A model generated the notes under the pieces. It saw only the letters and a program-made list of their open reading frames with translations. It was not told the origin of the DNA and made no database searches. The position numbers were made by a program, and so were the translations under genes. Source: Methanolobus halotolerans (GTDB lineage: Archaea > Halobacteriota > Methanosarcinia > Methanosarcinales > Methanosarcinaceae). Taken from it: 64,000 bases of DNA. The stretch is taken from the NCBI RefSeq assembly GCF_004745425.1, contig NZ_PGGK01000010.1, positions 1-64,000 of the forward strand, given 5' to 3'. Positions 1 to 9,099 of this stretch are shown here, one piece after another. Positions within the stretch are counted from its first letter, which is position 1, and every line of letters starts with the position of its first letter.

Positions 1-2
1 AA

Positions 3-101
3 TGTGAGTTTCCTGATGCAGCTAGCGCTGCATCAACAAAGTTTAAGTACTTATTAGACAAAACACTAAACATCCCCTTTGTGTTTTCGCTAGCAAGTTA
101 A
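3..101 (+). CDS. C-terminal end of an unidentified protein, cut by the window edge (possible transposase)
   Basis: An open frame enters from the left edge and stops with TAA at 99-101, giving 32 residues that end in LNIPFVFSLAS. About 50 bases downstream lies a sequence matching the terminal repeat of a small transposable element found elsewhere in the window (41744-41856). The position just inside that end suggests the last residues of a transposase, but the fragment is too short to assign to a family. Confidence 0.3.
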   Translation, partial: CEFPDAASAASTKFKYLLDKTLNIPFVFSLAS

Positions 102-152
102 CACTTTGGGGTTTTATCCTTTTTAAATGATTACGGACTAAATTAAGTAGGA

Positions 153-172
153 AATAGGTTTTCTACAGAGCC
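153..172. mobile_element. Right terminal inverted repeat of an insertion sequence
   Basis: Read on the minus strand, this 20-bp sequence (GGCTCTGTAGAAAACCTATT) differs at one base from the left end of the 113-bp element at 41744. It therefore marks the end of a related element whose body lies left of the window. The GG(C/T)TCTGT start recalls IS6-type ends, which is inference from the end sequence alone. Confidence 0.5.
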
Positions 173-284
173 GTGAAATGCTTTTTTATTATAATATAAA
201 CTGTAACGATATCTCCACAAATATTCTGGCCAAAAATTATTTTACAGATACGGTCCGGTATTTCGAGAAAAAGTACGGACAGTA

Positions 285-899
285 TCACTTGTCTGACTTG
301 TACCTGAACTCAAAACCAAGATGGCTCAATGCAAACAATGCTATCATTATTACAAGAAAGATAGATAATACGAATGCATAGGATGCCAGCTCATAATGTA
401 GGAAATCAGTCCTGGCGACTTCCGAATCCAGATATGAGAATATACTGATGGGCTGATAGAATGGATAAAAATAGTCCATTTCATATCTTGCGAGATCATC
501 CAGTAATAGGTGTGAAAGGAATGCAGATCCTGCAAATACGCCCATGTATGCCGCCTTGGATGAATTTCTGTACGCCACATATCCAACAACAATTCCAAAC
601 AGGATTGCAGAAGAACTGAAAAGCAGGGAATGCGTTGAAACAGGACCAATTGTACAATGTTCCAGAGAACCGCCTGTTAAGATACCGTACGCAGCCATAA
701 TATCTGGCAACAGCGCGCCACCACTTCCTACAAACAGCAGCAATAAGATATGCATATAATTCTTACGTGAAAGTTCTTTACGGAAGAAAGCTCCAAGAAC
801 TGAATAGATCATAACTGCACTGATGCAAAGTGCAAAGAACATAATGTGTGCAACCGGGTATGGCATGATAATGGATAGGTGCTTGAAACTATAAACCAT
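285..899 (-). CDS. YdjM-type (DUF457) membrane-bound metal-dependent hydrolase-like protein
   Basis: The 204-residue protein has about five hydrophobic segments. It keeps the spaced acidic/histidine motifs of the YdjM/DUF457 family: LLPDI near residue 64, THS near residue 88 and HLLLDD near residue 130. That family consists of small integral-membrane proteins of unknown substrate. Start choice is uncertain: the ATG at 899 lies in a sequence shared with the neighbouring gene, but an internal ATG at 866 (MPYPVAHI) fits the family start better, and no clear Shine-Dalgarno is seen for either. The first ~85 residues and the upstream DNA closely resemble the head of the next gene (1034-2602), showing a duplication. 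Confidence 0.6.
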   Translation of the reverse strand: MVYSFKHLSIIMPYPVAHIMFFALCISAVMIYSVLGAFFRKELSRKNYMHILLLLFVGSGGALLPDIMAAYGILTGGSLEHCTIGPVSTHSLLFSSSAILFGIVVGYVAYRNSSKAAYMGVFAGSAFLSHLLLDDLARYEMDYFYPFYQPISIFSYLDSEVARTDFLHYELASYAFVLSIFLVIMIALFALSHLGFEFRYKSDK

Positions 900-1033
900 T
901 TATCATGTTATCTTTAAGGTAAATATATATTAATAAAAACGTATTGAGGATGTGGTGTACTATATATTACATATCCAGTATTGATGAGTGGTCTTGTTAC
1001 CCTTTGAAATACCTGGCTGAATGTAGTATTCAT

Positions 1034-2602
1034 TCACCTGGTCAGGTGCCACCGCCATAGGGATACCTTGTAGTTTATATAGTTCCAGGGATCGGCGAAT
1101 AGCGGGTTTATATTAATGTCAGTATCATGTGAACTGATATTATTATAGTTCCCATTTTCATTGTTCCAGACAACGTTGTTTTCCAGGACGAAATTATAGT
1201 TACTTCCAAGACGGTTGCTGATGCCATAACCATCACCGGTCTGGATGGGAGAATTGACAGTATTCATGATGATATTATTTCTTACAAATGTTGTATAGAT
1301 AGCAGTATCATTATGACCTGAGAATCTTTGAGCATATGCAATGCCATCTCCCATACTGCCGTCAATGATATTATTTTCAACAGTTGTATTGTTCCATCCA
1401 TCCAACCAGATGCCTCCTCCATATGGATGTCCGGTTCTATAATTTGTACCTGACCCATATATAATGTTGTTATGGATATGTACGTCTCTTGCACTTGTGA
1501 CTGGCATATTGTTAGCACCTCTGGCTGTGGCTAGTACAATACCCATTTCCCGAGTGTCATATATTGCGTTATATGCAATTGTAATATTATATGAGTCATT
1601 ATCAGAGTCCTGTTTTAATAAGTATATCCCAGAAAGTCCATAAAGTGCAGTGCTGTCTGTCCATATGGTGTTGTTTGTAACCATTATATTTGTAGAATCA
1701 TCAAGCCTGATCCCACAATCGTGCGCAACAAGGGGGAGTGTGTTACCATCAACAACATCGTAATTTCCATGCTTTATGAAAATGTCATCATGACCGGTAT
1801 CATAAATCAAGTTATTTAAAACCTTGTGATGACTTATCCCATTGTTTAATCTAATGCCGTCTCCTGGTATTTCTTTGATCACCATGTCTTTGATCGTAAT
1901 ATACTCTGAATAATAAAACTGAATCGCTGGGAAGGAATCAATAGCTTTCATTTCTGATATTGTATTTTGGTTATGTTTATTGCCATCTAATGTAAACCCG
2001 CTAATTGTAATGTTTGAACCCTTATTGAAATTTCCAGTAATCACTGTTGTTCCTGTAATCATTGATTTGAACATATCAGCACGTGTAACGTCCCAATTTG
2101 CAATGAGTTTCACAGTTGCATCCGGATCGCCTGTCAGTGTCATATCATCCGGAATTTCAATACTATCGTCTATAGTATAAGTTCCTGATTTCAGGTATAC
2201 TGTGTCGAAATTATTGTTCTTTGCATCTTGTAATGCTTCATTAATTTCCACCTGATCAGCTGTCCCGTCACAATTGTAGTCACCACTGCCATCTATGGCT
2301 ACAGTTATACCTGGCACAGATGTGGATATGGAATTTGCTGAAGCAGGGCCAATACTAGCTTGCTCTATAGGACCACCTGTAAAGGTGCTGTGCACCGCCA
2401 TATGGTCCGACAACAGCGCACCACCACTTCCTACAAACAGCAGCAATAGGATGTGCATATAATTCTTATGTGAAAATTCTTTTCGGAAGAAGACTTCAAG
2501 GATTGCATAGGCTATAACCGCACTGATGCAAGATATAAAGAATATACTGTGCGCAATCGAGTATTGCATGTAAATATATAAGCATTTGGAGGTATAAACC
2601 AT
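1034..2602 (-). CDS. Chimeric protein: YdjM-like membrane head fused to a parallel beta-helix (NosD/pectate-lyase-like) domain
   Basis: Residues 1 to about 95 match the start of the 285-899 protein, including two membrane segments and the run NYMHILLLLFVGSGGALL. The metal-site motifs are lost (PDI has become SDH, THS has become ANS). From about residue 98 the protein is a right-handed beta-helix that begins with DGSGDYNCDGTADQ and is closely related to the 2674-6099 and 6725-8614 proteins. It stops right after the helix and lacks the C-terminal modules of the paralogues. The membrane head probably serves as an anchor or export signal. The fold suggests carbohydrate binding or cleavage, but no catalytic residue can be assigned. 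The fusion looks like recombination between neighbouring gene families. Confidence 0.65.
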   Translation of the reverse strand: MVYTSKCLYIYMQYSIAHSIFFISCISAVIAYAILEVFFRKEFSHKNYMHILLLLFVGSGGALLSDHMAVHSTFTGGPIEQASIGPASANSISTSVPGITVAIDGSGDYNCDGTADQVEINEALQDAKNNNFDTVYLKSGTYTIDDSIEIPDDMTLTGDPDATVKLIANWDVTRADMFKSMITGTTVITGNFNKGSNITISGFTLDGNKHNQNTISEMKAIDSFPAIQFYYSEYITIKDMVIKEIPGDGIRLNNGISHHKVLNNLIYDTGHDDIFIKHGNYDVVDGNTLPLVAHDCGIRLDDSTNIMVTNNTIWTDSTALYGLSGIYLLKQDSDNDSYNITIAYNAIYDTREMGIVLATARGANNMPVTSARDVHIHNNIIYGSGTNYRTGHPYGGGIWLDGWNNTTVENNIIDGSMGDGIAYAQRFSGHNDTAIYTTFVRNNIIMNTVNSPIQTGDGYGISNRLGSNYNFVLENNVVWNNENGNYNNISSHDTDININPLFADPWNYINYKVSLWRWHLTR

Positions 2603-2673
2603 TTATCATGTTATCTTTCATGTAAATGTATATTAATTAAAAAGAAATAAAAAAGTGGCGCAAAGCATGCGCC

Positions 2674-5600
2674 TCAATTCACAGTTTCACCGAAGTGATC
2701 TACTACAATAGAAACGTCCTGGATGTCCACGGTTCCATCCTGATTGACGTCCCATCGTGGAAGGGGTGTTGTGTATACTGGACCACTATTCTGACATATC
2801 AGATTGATATCCTGAATATCTACAACTCCGTCCTCGTTTACATCCCATCTTGGGTGCACATCAGTCACTGAAACGGTATGGGAACTGGTGACGATGTTCA
2901 CGCCATCGCTCACAGTGACCTCAATGACATGTGACCCTGCGGATGCATGGTCAAGGTACCATTCGTAGCTTGCGGAAGTGCTAACCTCCAAGCCATCGAT
3001 GTCAATACTGTAGATGAGTTCGTCATCTTCAGCATCAACTGCCTCTACGCTGATATTGACAGTATCTCCTTCTTCAAACTCAGCAGCATCTGCAGGCTCA
3101 AAGAGGGTGATTATTGGTGCACGATTATTGCTGGCTACCGTGCTGTCAATATTCATCTGTGGCCTCTGCTCGGGGATGCTCCATTCAGAACTGTAGAAGG
3201 CTATGTAGTTGTTGTTCTCATCCCGTGCTTTCAGGAAAAAGCCGGTATTTTCGTATTCTCCACTTACATAGTCCTGCACAAGTTCTGTGACATCAAACTC
3301 ATAATGTCTGTTGTTAGGCATGTCGCCAGCGTTGAATGTCATTGATGCATAAGGTACATCACCCTGAGCTACGCCATTGCTGTCGAACCAGTCTCCACCC
3401 AGGTTGTCCCATGGTGTATTTTCATCTCTGTTGTTCCAGCTTACGTACTGCGGGTTCCAGTCTGCCGGCCTGTAGATCTCTACTATAGTATCACTGCCTC
3501 TTGTGGTGTTTGCAGGATAATACCAGTACAGGGAAAGCGTTGCATTTGTGATCGTATCTGTTGAGCTATATTCGCTCAGGTCGAACCACATAACATCCCT
3601 GTAACTACCTATGCCATTAAGATTTCCTATGTCAATATAACTGCTTTCTGCAAGGTTGGAATCAGAAGAGGCTTCACGCAGTCTGTTGTCGTACACTATA
3701 CCCGGAGTTGGAGTAATGTCTTCACTGCTCATCACCGTGATGGTAATAGTTTCCGATCCAATTGCGTGTCCATCTGTCACTTCAAATGTGACGATATGGT
3801 CGCCAGCCTGAGCTGCAGCCGGTGTCCAGCTAAAGCTTCCGGTTGCACTGTCAAAGGTTGCACCTTCGGGGAGATCCGATGCAGAGTAAGTGAGAGTATC
3901 TCCATCAGCATCAAAGGCGCTGACAGTGAAACTCAGTGTATCTCCGGTATCTACGGTCCTGTTGCCAATAGTTTCCAGGACAGGTTCCGTGTTGTCAGGT
4001 TCTGTGTTTTCAGACGATGTGCTGTCAATATTCATCTGTGGCCTCTGCTCGGGGATGCTCCATTCAGAACTGTAGAAGGCTATGTAGTTGTTGTTCTCAT
4101 CCCGTGCTTTCAGGAAAAAGCCGGTATTTTCGTATTCTCCATTTACATAGTCCTGCACAAGTTCTGTGACATCAAACTCATAATGTCTGTTGTCAGGCAT
4201 GTCGCCAGCGTTGAAGGTCATTGATGAATAAGGTACATCACCCTGAGCTACACCATTGCTGTCGAACCAGTCTCCACCCAGGTTGTCCCATGGTGTATTT
4301 TCGTCTCTGTTGTTCCAGCTTACGTACTGCGGGTTCCAGTCTGCCGGCCTGTAGATCTCTACTATAGTATCACTGCCTCTTGTGGTGTTTGCAGGATAAT
4401 ACCAGTACAGGGAAAGTGTTGCATTTGTGATCGTATCTGTTGAGCTATATTCGCTCAGGTCGAACCACATAACATCCCTGTAACTTCCTACGCCATCAAG
4501 ATTTCCGATATCGGCAAAACTGCTTCCTCCAATGTTGACATCAGGAGAAGCTTCACGAAGCCGGTTATCGTAGGCTATAGTTGGATTACCGAAAGCACTC
4601 TTGGATGCTTCTGCAGTGTTACCGTATCTTCCAATGTTGATCCTGTTACCGTTTGGTCCGGGCTCGTTACTGTAATCAGACACTGAATGGCCTGCATCGA
4701 TAGCGGGACTTGTTACCGGATCAAGTATCCAGTCACCATCGGACCATCTTCCTGCAGCACTCTTTAAGTGGTAGTCACGGTTTGAGAGGTCTGCGAAGAG
4801 TGGGTCTGCATTTATATCGGTATCATGTGATCCAACATTATTGTAGTTCCCGTTCACATTGTTCCAGACCAGGTTGTTTTCCAGAACGAACCTGTAGTTG
4901 CTGCCAAGACGGTTGTTGATGCCATAACCATCATTGGTCAGGACGGGTGAGTCTACAGTGTTTGTGACAATGTTATTCCTCACAATTGTTGTATAGGTAG
5001 CACTCTGGGTATTGGCGAATCTCTGGCCATATGCTATTCCATCTCCCATACTACCGTCAATTACATTGTTCTCGATGATGGTATCAGTCCATCCATCTAA
5101 CCATATTCCTCCTCCATAAGGGTATCCGACCCTGTAATTGGTACCTGCACCATTAATGGTGTTGTGATGGATGTGTACATCTCTTGCACTTGTGGCAGGC
5201 AAATCGTTAGCATCCTTGCCTATTGCTAATACAATACCCATTTCGCGAGTGTCATATATTGTATTGTATGCGATTGTTATATTGTACATATCGCGATTTG
5301 GAAGGTTATGTTTTAGCAGATATATGCCGGAACATCCGTAAAGGGCATCTTTGTCTGTCCACATGGTATTGTTTGTAACCATTGTATTTGTAGCATCATC
5401 GAGCCTGATGCCACAATCGTGGGCAACCCGTGAGAGTATGTTACCATCAATTACATCGTAATTTCCATATTTTATGAAAATGTCATCATGGCCGGTATCA
5501 TGGATAGTATTATTCAGAATCTGATGGTGGCTTTTTCCACCATTGAGTCTGATACCGTCCCCCGCTATATTTCTGATCATCATGTCTTTGATCGTAATAT

Positions 5601-6099
5601 ATTCTGAATTATAGAATTGGATTGCAGGGAAGGAATCAACTTCTTTCATTGCAGTTATTACATCTTGATTATATTTGTTACCATCCACCGTAAATCCAGT
5701 AATTGTGATATGTGAACCGCTTTTGTAGACTCCACTGAATGCATTTGTCCCTGTGATCATTGGTGTGAACATGTCAGAACGTGTAACGTCCCAGTTCGCA
5801 ATCAGTTCCACAGTTGCATCCGGATCGCCTGTCAGTGTCATGCCATCTGGAATTCTGATACTGTCGTCTATAGTATAGGTTCCTGATTTCAAGTATACTG
5901 TGTCGATATTGTTGTTCTTTGCATATTGTAATGCTGCATTAATTTGCACCTGGTCAGCTGTCCCGTCACAATTATAATCACCACTGCCATCTGTAGCTAC
6001 AGATGTGACTGGTGATGAAGAGTCAGCTTGGGCCAGAGGAGCATTGATGCACAATAGCACAAATAACCCAATTAGTACTTTTTTTACGTTTTTTGTCAT
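2674..6099 (-). CDS. Secreted disaggregatase-like multidomain protein with dockerin
   Basis: The 1141-residue protein begins with a signal peptide (about 1-25, KKVLIGLFVLLC then AQA). Next come a parallel beta-helix (about 35-455), a disaggregatase-type repeat (about 505-693, from DNRLREASP), a cadherin/Ig-like domain (about 700-790), a second near-identical disaggregatase repeat (about 800-990), another Ig/PKD-like domain (about 991-1078) and a C-terminal dockerin with two calcium loops (DVNEDGVVDIQD and DVNQDGTVDIQD). Disaggregatase in Methanosarcina breaks up cell aggregates by acting on the methanochondroitin matrix. A surface-glycan role is therefore likely, and the dockerin predicts docking to a cohesin-bearing partner not seen in this window. 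Confidence 0.75.
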   Translation of the reverse strand: MTKNVKKVLIGLFVLLCINAPLAQADSSSPVTSVATDGSGDYNCDGTADQVQINAALQYAKNNNIDTVYLKSGTYTIDDSIRIPDGMTLTGDPDATVELIANWDVTRSDMFTPMITGTNAFSGVYKSGSHITITGFTVDGNKYNQDVITAMKEVDSFPAIQFYNSEYITIKDMMIRNIAGDGIRLNGGKSHHQILNNTIHDTGHDDIFIKYGNYDVIDGNILSRVAHDCGIRLDDATNTMVTNNTMWTDKDALYGCSGIYLLKHNLPNRDMYNITIAYNTIYDTREMGIVLAIGKDANDLPATSARDVHIHHNTINGAGTNYRVGYPYGGGIWLDGWTDTIIENNVIDGSMGDGIAYGQRFANTQSATYTTIVRNNIVTNTVDSPVLTNDGYGINNRLGSNYRFVLENNLVWNNVNGNYNNVGSHDTDINADPLFADLSNRDYHLKSAAGRWSDGDWILDPVTSPAIDAGHSVSDYSNEPGPNGNRINIGRYGNTAEASKSAFGNPTIAYDNRLREASPDVNIGGSSFADIGNLDGVGSYRDVMWFDLSEYSSTDTITNATLSLYWYYPANTTRGSDTIVEIYRPADWNPQYVSWNNRDENTPWDNLGGDWFDSNGVAQGDVPYSSMTFNAGDMPDNRHYEFDVTELVQDYVNGEYENTGFFLKARDENNNYIAFYSSEWSIPEQRPQMNIDSTSSENTEPDNTEPVLETIGNRTVDTGDTLSFTVSAFDADGDTLTYSASDLPEGATFDSATGSFSWTPAAAQAGDHIVTFEVTDGHAIGSETITITVMSSEDITPTPGIVYDNRLREASSDSNLAESSYIDIGNLNGIGSYRDVMWFDLSEYSSTDTITNATLSLYWYYPANTTRGSDTIVEIYRPADWNPQYVSWNNRDENTPWDNLGGDWFDSNGVAQGDVPYASMTFNAGDMPNNRHYEFDVTELVQDYVSGEYENTGFFLKARDENNNYIAFYSSEWSIPEQRPQMNIDSTVASNNRAPIITLFEPADAAEFEEGDTVNISVEAVDAEDDELIYSIDIDGLEVSTSASYEWYLDHASAGSHVIEVTVSDGVNIVTSSHTVSVTDVHPRWDVNEDGVVDIQDINLICQNSGPVYTTPLPRWDVNQDGTVDIQDVSIVVDHFGETVN
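3141..3640. repeat. Direct repeat, copy encoding the second disaggregatase module
   Basis: This stretch is nearly identical at the DNA level to 4020-4519, offset 879 bases (293 codons). It encodes the more C-terminal disaggregatase repeat of the 2674-6099 gene. The low number of silent differences indicates a recent duplication or gene conversion. Confidence 0.8.
4020..4519. repeat. Direct repeat, copy encoding the first disaggregatase module
   Basis: Partner of the repeat at 3141-3640 in the same gene and frame. Differences are scattered single bases, several of them silent. Confidence 0.8.
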
Positions 6100-6394
6100 T
6101 AAAGACCACCTTACTGATGACCGTTTTTAGTTTTGATTGGTCCTCAAACTCCGTTATATAGGACTCATAATATATATAGCATTGTATATAACTGTATAAC
6201 TTTATGGACATAAGTTATAGTTACATGTCCATGAACGACTTACTCATTAAGTAGCAATCAGCAAAGCAGACGTATCTACTAGCAGACTATTTACTTGAGC
6301 ATTTTCAGGACTAAAGACAAGTTCATGCAGGGTTTGAACACAATGAATTAAAAATAAATATTATTTTCACTCCAGACCTCTGTATGGAGTAATG

Positions 6395-6722
6395 TTTCCA
6401 CGATTCATATTGATTGATATTTCTGATCCAAACCTGTCCATCTGTTACTTCAAAAATGACAGTTTATAGCTGTCTGATCTGCAATTTGTATCATGCTTCA
6501 GTTTCATTGTGAATATAAAAGCCTTACTTCAGGCAGACCTATGTAAAATAAATAAGAGCATCACCATCCGAGATACTGACAGTGAAACTCAGAGTATTTT
6601 CAACATCTGCACTCTCGTTATTATCGGGTGCTATTTGTTAGATGCAGTGTCGTCAATACTTAGTTATAGCCTATGATCCTGATTGTTTCGATCAGGACCA
6701 TAGAAGGTTATGTAATCGTTTA
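6395..6722 (-). pseudogene. Decayed remnant of cadherin-like and disaggregatase-repeat modules
   Basis: Patches on this strand resemble the 2674-6099 gene. About 6420-6465 matches its cadherin-like domain around 3750-3790. About 6560-6605 matches 3890-3945. About 6640-6720 matches the end of the disaggregatase repeat around 4015-4100. The patches are in the same domain order but full of frameshifts and stops. They lie directly after the stop of the 6725-8614 gene, which therefore probably once encoded a longer multidomain protein. Confidence 0.55.
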
Positions 6723-6724
6723 CA

Positions 6725-8614
6725 TCATTTATCAGTTACTGAAACGGTATGGGAACTGGTGACGGTGTTCACATCATCGCTCACAGTGACCTCAATGGTA
6801 TGCGAGCCTGCAGATGAATCTTCAAGCTCCCATTCATAGGTTGTGGAAGTGCTGACCTCCAAGCCATCGATGACAATACTGTAGATGAGTTCGTCACCTT
6901 CAGAATCAACTGCCTCTACGCTGATATTGACAGTATCTCCTTCTTTAAACTCAGCAGCATCTGCAGGCTCAAAGAGGGTGATTATTGGTGCACGATTATC
7001 ATTCACTGAAGTTGGCTCATCCGAAATATTCTCAGAAATATTATTCGAACTGGTATCGGAAGTATTTCTGGATGCTTCTGCAGTGTTACCGTATCTTCCA
7101 ATGTTGATCATGTTACCGTTTGGTCCGGGCTCGTTACTGTAATCAGACACTGGATGTCCTGCATCGATAGCCGGACTTGTTACCGGATCAAGTATCCAGT
7201 CACCATCGGACCATCTTCCTGCAGCACTCTTTAAGTGGTAGTCACGGTCTGAGGGGTCTGCGAAGAGTGGGTCTGCATTTATATCGGTATCATATGAATC
7301 AATATTATTGTAGTTCCCGTTCACATTGTTCCAGACAACATTGTTTTCCAGAACGAACCTGTAGTTGCTGCCAAGACGGTTGTTGATGCCATAACCATCA
7401 TTGGTCAGGACGGGTGAGTCTACAGTGTTTGTGATGATGTTATTCCTCACAATTGTTTTGTAGGTAGCACTTTGGGTATTGGCGAATCTCTGGCCATATG
7501 CTATTCCATCTCCCATACTACCGTCAATGACATTGTTCTCGATGATTGTATCGGTCCATCCATCTAACCAGATACCTCCTCCATAGGGATATCCGACCCT
7601 GTAATTGGTACCTGCACCATGGATGGTATTGTGGTGGATATGTACATCTCTTGCACTTGTGGCAGGCAAATCGTTAGCACCCGCACCTATTGCTAATACA
7701 ATACCCATTTCGCGTGTGTCGTATATGGTGTTATAGGCAATTGTAGTATTATATGAATCATAGCTATTGTCGTGTTTTAGTAAATATATGCCAGAACATC
7801 CGTAAAGGGCATCTTTGTCAACCCACATAGTGTTGTTTGTAACCTTCATATTTGCGGAATCATCAAGCCTGATTCCACAATCGTGCGCAACAAGGGAGAG
7901 TGTGTTACCATCAACGATATCATGGTTTCCATACTTTATGAAAATGTCATCATGGCCGGTATCATGGATAGTATTATTCAGAATCTGATGGTGGCTTTTT
8001 CCACCGTTAAGCTTGATACCATCTCCCGGTATTTCTCTAATTACCATATCTTTGATTGTAATACGCTCCGAATCATAATATTGAATAGCTGGGAAGGAGT
8101 CAATTTCTTTCATTGCAGTTATTACATCTTGATTATATTTGTTACCGTCTAATGTGAATCCGCAAATCGTAATATTTTGACTGATCGTGACTGTTCCTGT
8201 GATCATTGGTGTGAACATATCAGCACGTGTAACGTCCCAATTTGCAATGAGTTTCACAGTTGCATCTGAATCACCTGTCAGTGTCATATCATTAGGAACC
8301 TTAATACTATCGTCTATAATATAAGTCCCTGATTTCAGGTATACTGTACTAATAGCATTTTTATTGGCATCTTGTAATGCTTCATTAATTTCCACCTGGT
8401 CAGCTATTCCATCGCAATTGTAGTCACCACTGCCATCACTGGAAACATAAATGGACGTTACTGATGAAATGGTGTTGTCTTTGGAAGCGCTCACTGTGTA
8501 GTTGTTCTCTTCACCGGCGGTGGTGTCGCCCGCTGAAGCAATTGCTGTCCCAAGGCTTAAGCCAAGGAGCAGACAAAGCATTAAAAAGCTTGTGATCTTT
8601 CTTCTATAAACCAT
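6725..8614 (-). CDS. Secreted parallel beta-helix protein with C-terminal Ig/PKD-like domain
   Basis: The 629-residue protein starts with MVYRRK and a signal peptide ending near AIASAG (about residue 29). The ATG has a good GAGAGG ribosome site. Residues about 50-475 form a beta-helix very similar to that of the 2674-6099 protein, with shared blocks such as HHQILNNTIHDTGHDD and GGGIWLDGW. After a Ser/Asn-rich linker, residues about 545-628 form an Ig/PKD-like module matching the one before the dockerin in the larger paralogue. The protein ends at VSVTDK without disaggregatase repeats or dockerin; remnants of such modules lie just downstream. Likely a cell-surface polysaccharide-binding or -cleaving protein. 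Confidence 0.7.
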   Translation of the reverse strand: MVYRRKITSFLMLCLLLGLSLGTAIASAGDTTAGEENNYTVSASKDNTISSVTSIYVSSDGSGDYNCDGIADQVEINEALQDANKNAISTVYLKSGTYIIDDSIKVPNDMTLTGDSDATVKLIANWDVTRADMFTPMITGTVTISQNITICGFTLDGNKYNQDVITAMKEIDSFPAIQYYDSERITIKDMVIREIPGDGIKLNGGKSHHQILNNTIHDTGHDDIFIKYGNHDIVDGNTLSLVAHDCGIRLDDSANMKVTNNTMWVDKDALYGCSGIYLLKHDNSYDSYNTTIAYNTIYDTREMGIVLAIGAGANDLPATSARDVHIHHNTIHGAGTNYRVGYPYGGGIWLDGWTDTIIENNVIDGSMGDGIAYGQRFANTQSATYKTIVRNNIITNTVDSPVLTNDGYGINNRLGSNYRFVLENNVVWNNVNGNYNNIDSYDTDINADPLFADPSDRDYHLKSAAGRWSDGDWILDPVTSPAIDAGHPVSDYSNEPGPNGNMINIGRYGNTAEASRNTSDTSSNNISENISDEPTSVNDNRAPIITLFEPADAAEFKEGDTVNISVEAVDSEGDELIYSIVIDGLEVSTSTTYEWELEDSSAGSHTIEVTVSDDVNTVTSSHTVSVTDK

Positions 8615-9099
8615 TTTAGACCTCTCACTATTGAGTATGCAATAGCCGTTTTTCGGTTATCTGGGTCAAGCTGTCAAAAACAAGTCTATGGGTCAAACTT
8701 GTCCTTTGAAGAAAAACATGTATGACACGTTGGGGATGTGTCGTTATTTCGTCATGGGGTCAAGTGGGGTAACTATATTTTGTGACGAGCTCCTCGATAA
8801 TATGCTTTGGAGTATATATATCCTTGCAGGTTCAAAAAAGACTTTAAGTTACTCGGAAATCATTTTAAAGCCTTTTTAGGACTTTTTTCAACAGAAAATT
8901 ATTATTTACAATATATTAAAGCTGTAAATGTTAATTGTAATTCATGTTGTCAGAATCTGGCAGATCTTTGATATAATTTGTTCTTTTAAGAGCAACAAAG
9001 GCTTCAATTGTATCTTAGAAAAAAGCGGGAACAGCAAGTGCATTTCCAGCTCTTTAAAGCCCGGTTTTTAAAAATGAATATGTCCTTTAAGGAAATAAG
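8615..9099. other. Intergenic region, no gene seen
   Basis: This stretch holds the promoter side of the 6725-8614 gene and the 3' side of the flippase gene. A small perfect palindrome (TCCTTTAAGGA, about 9081-9091) sits just beyond the flippase stop. A 63-residue open frame at 8688-8879 has no recognisable features and is not called. Confidence 0.4.
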
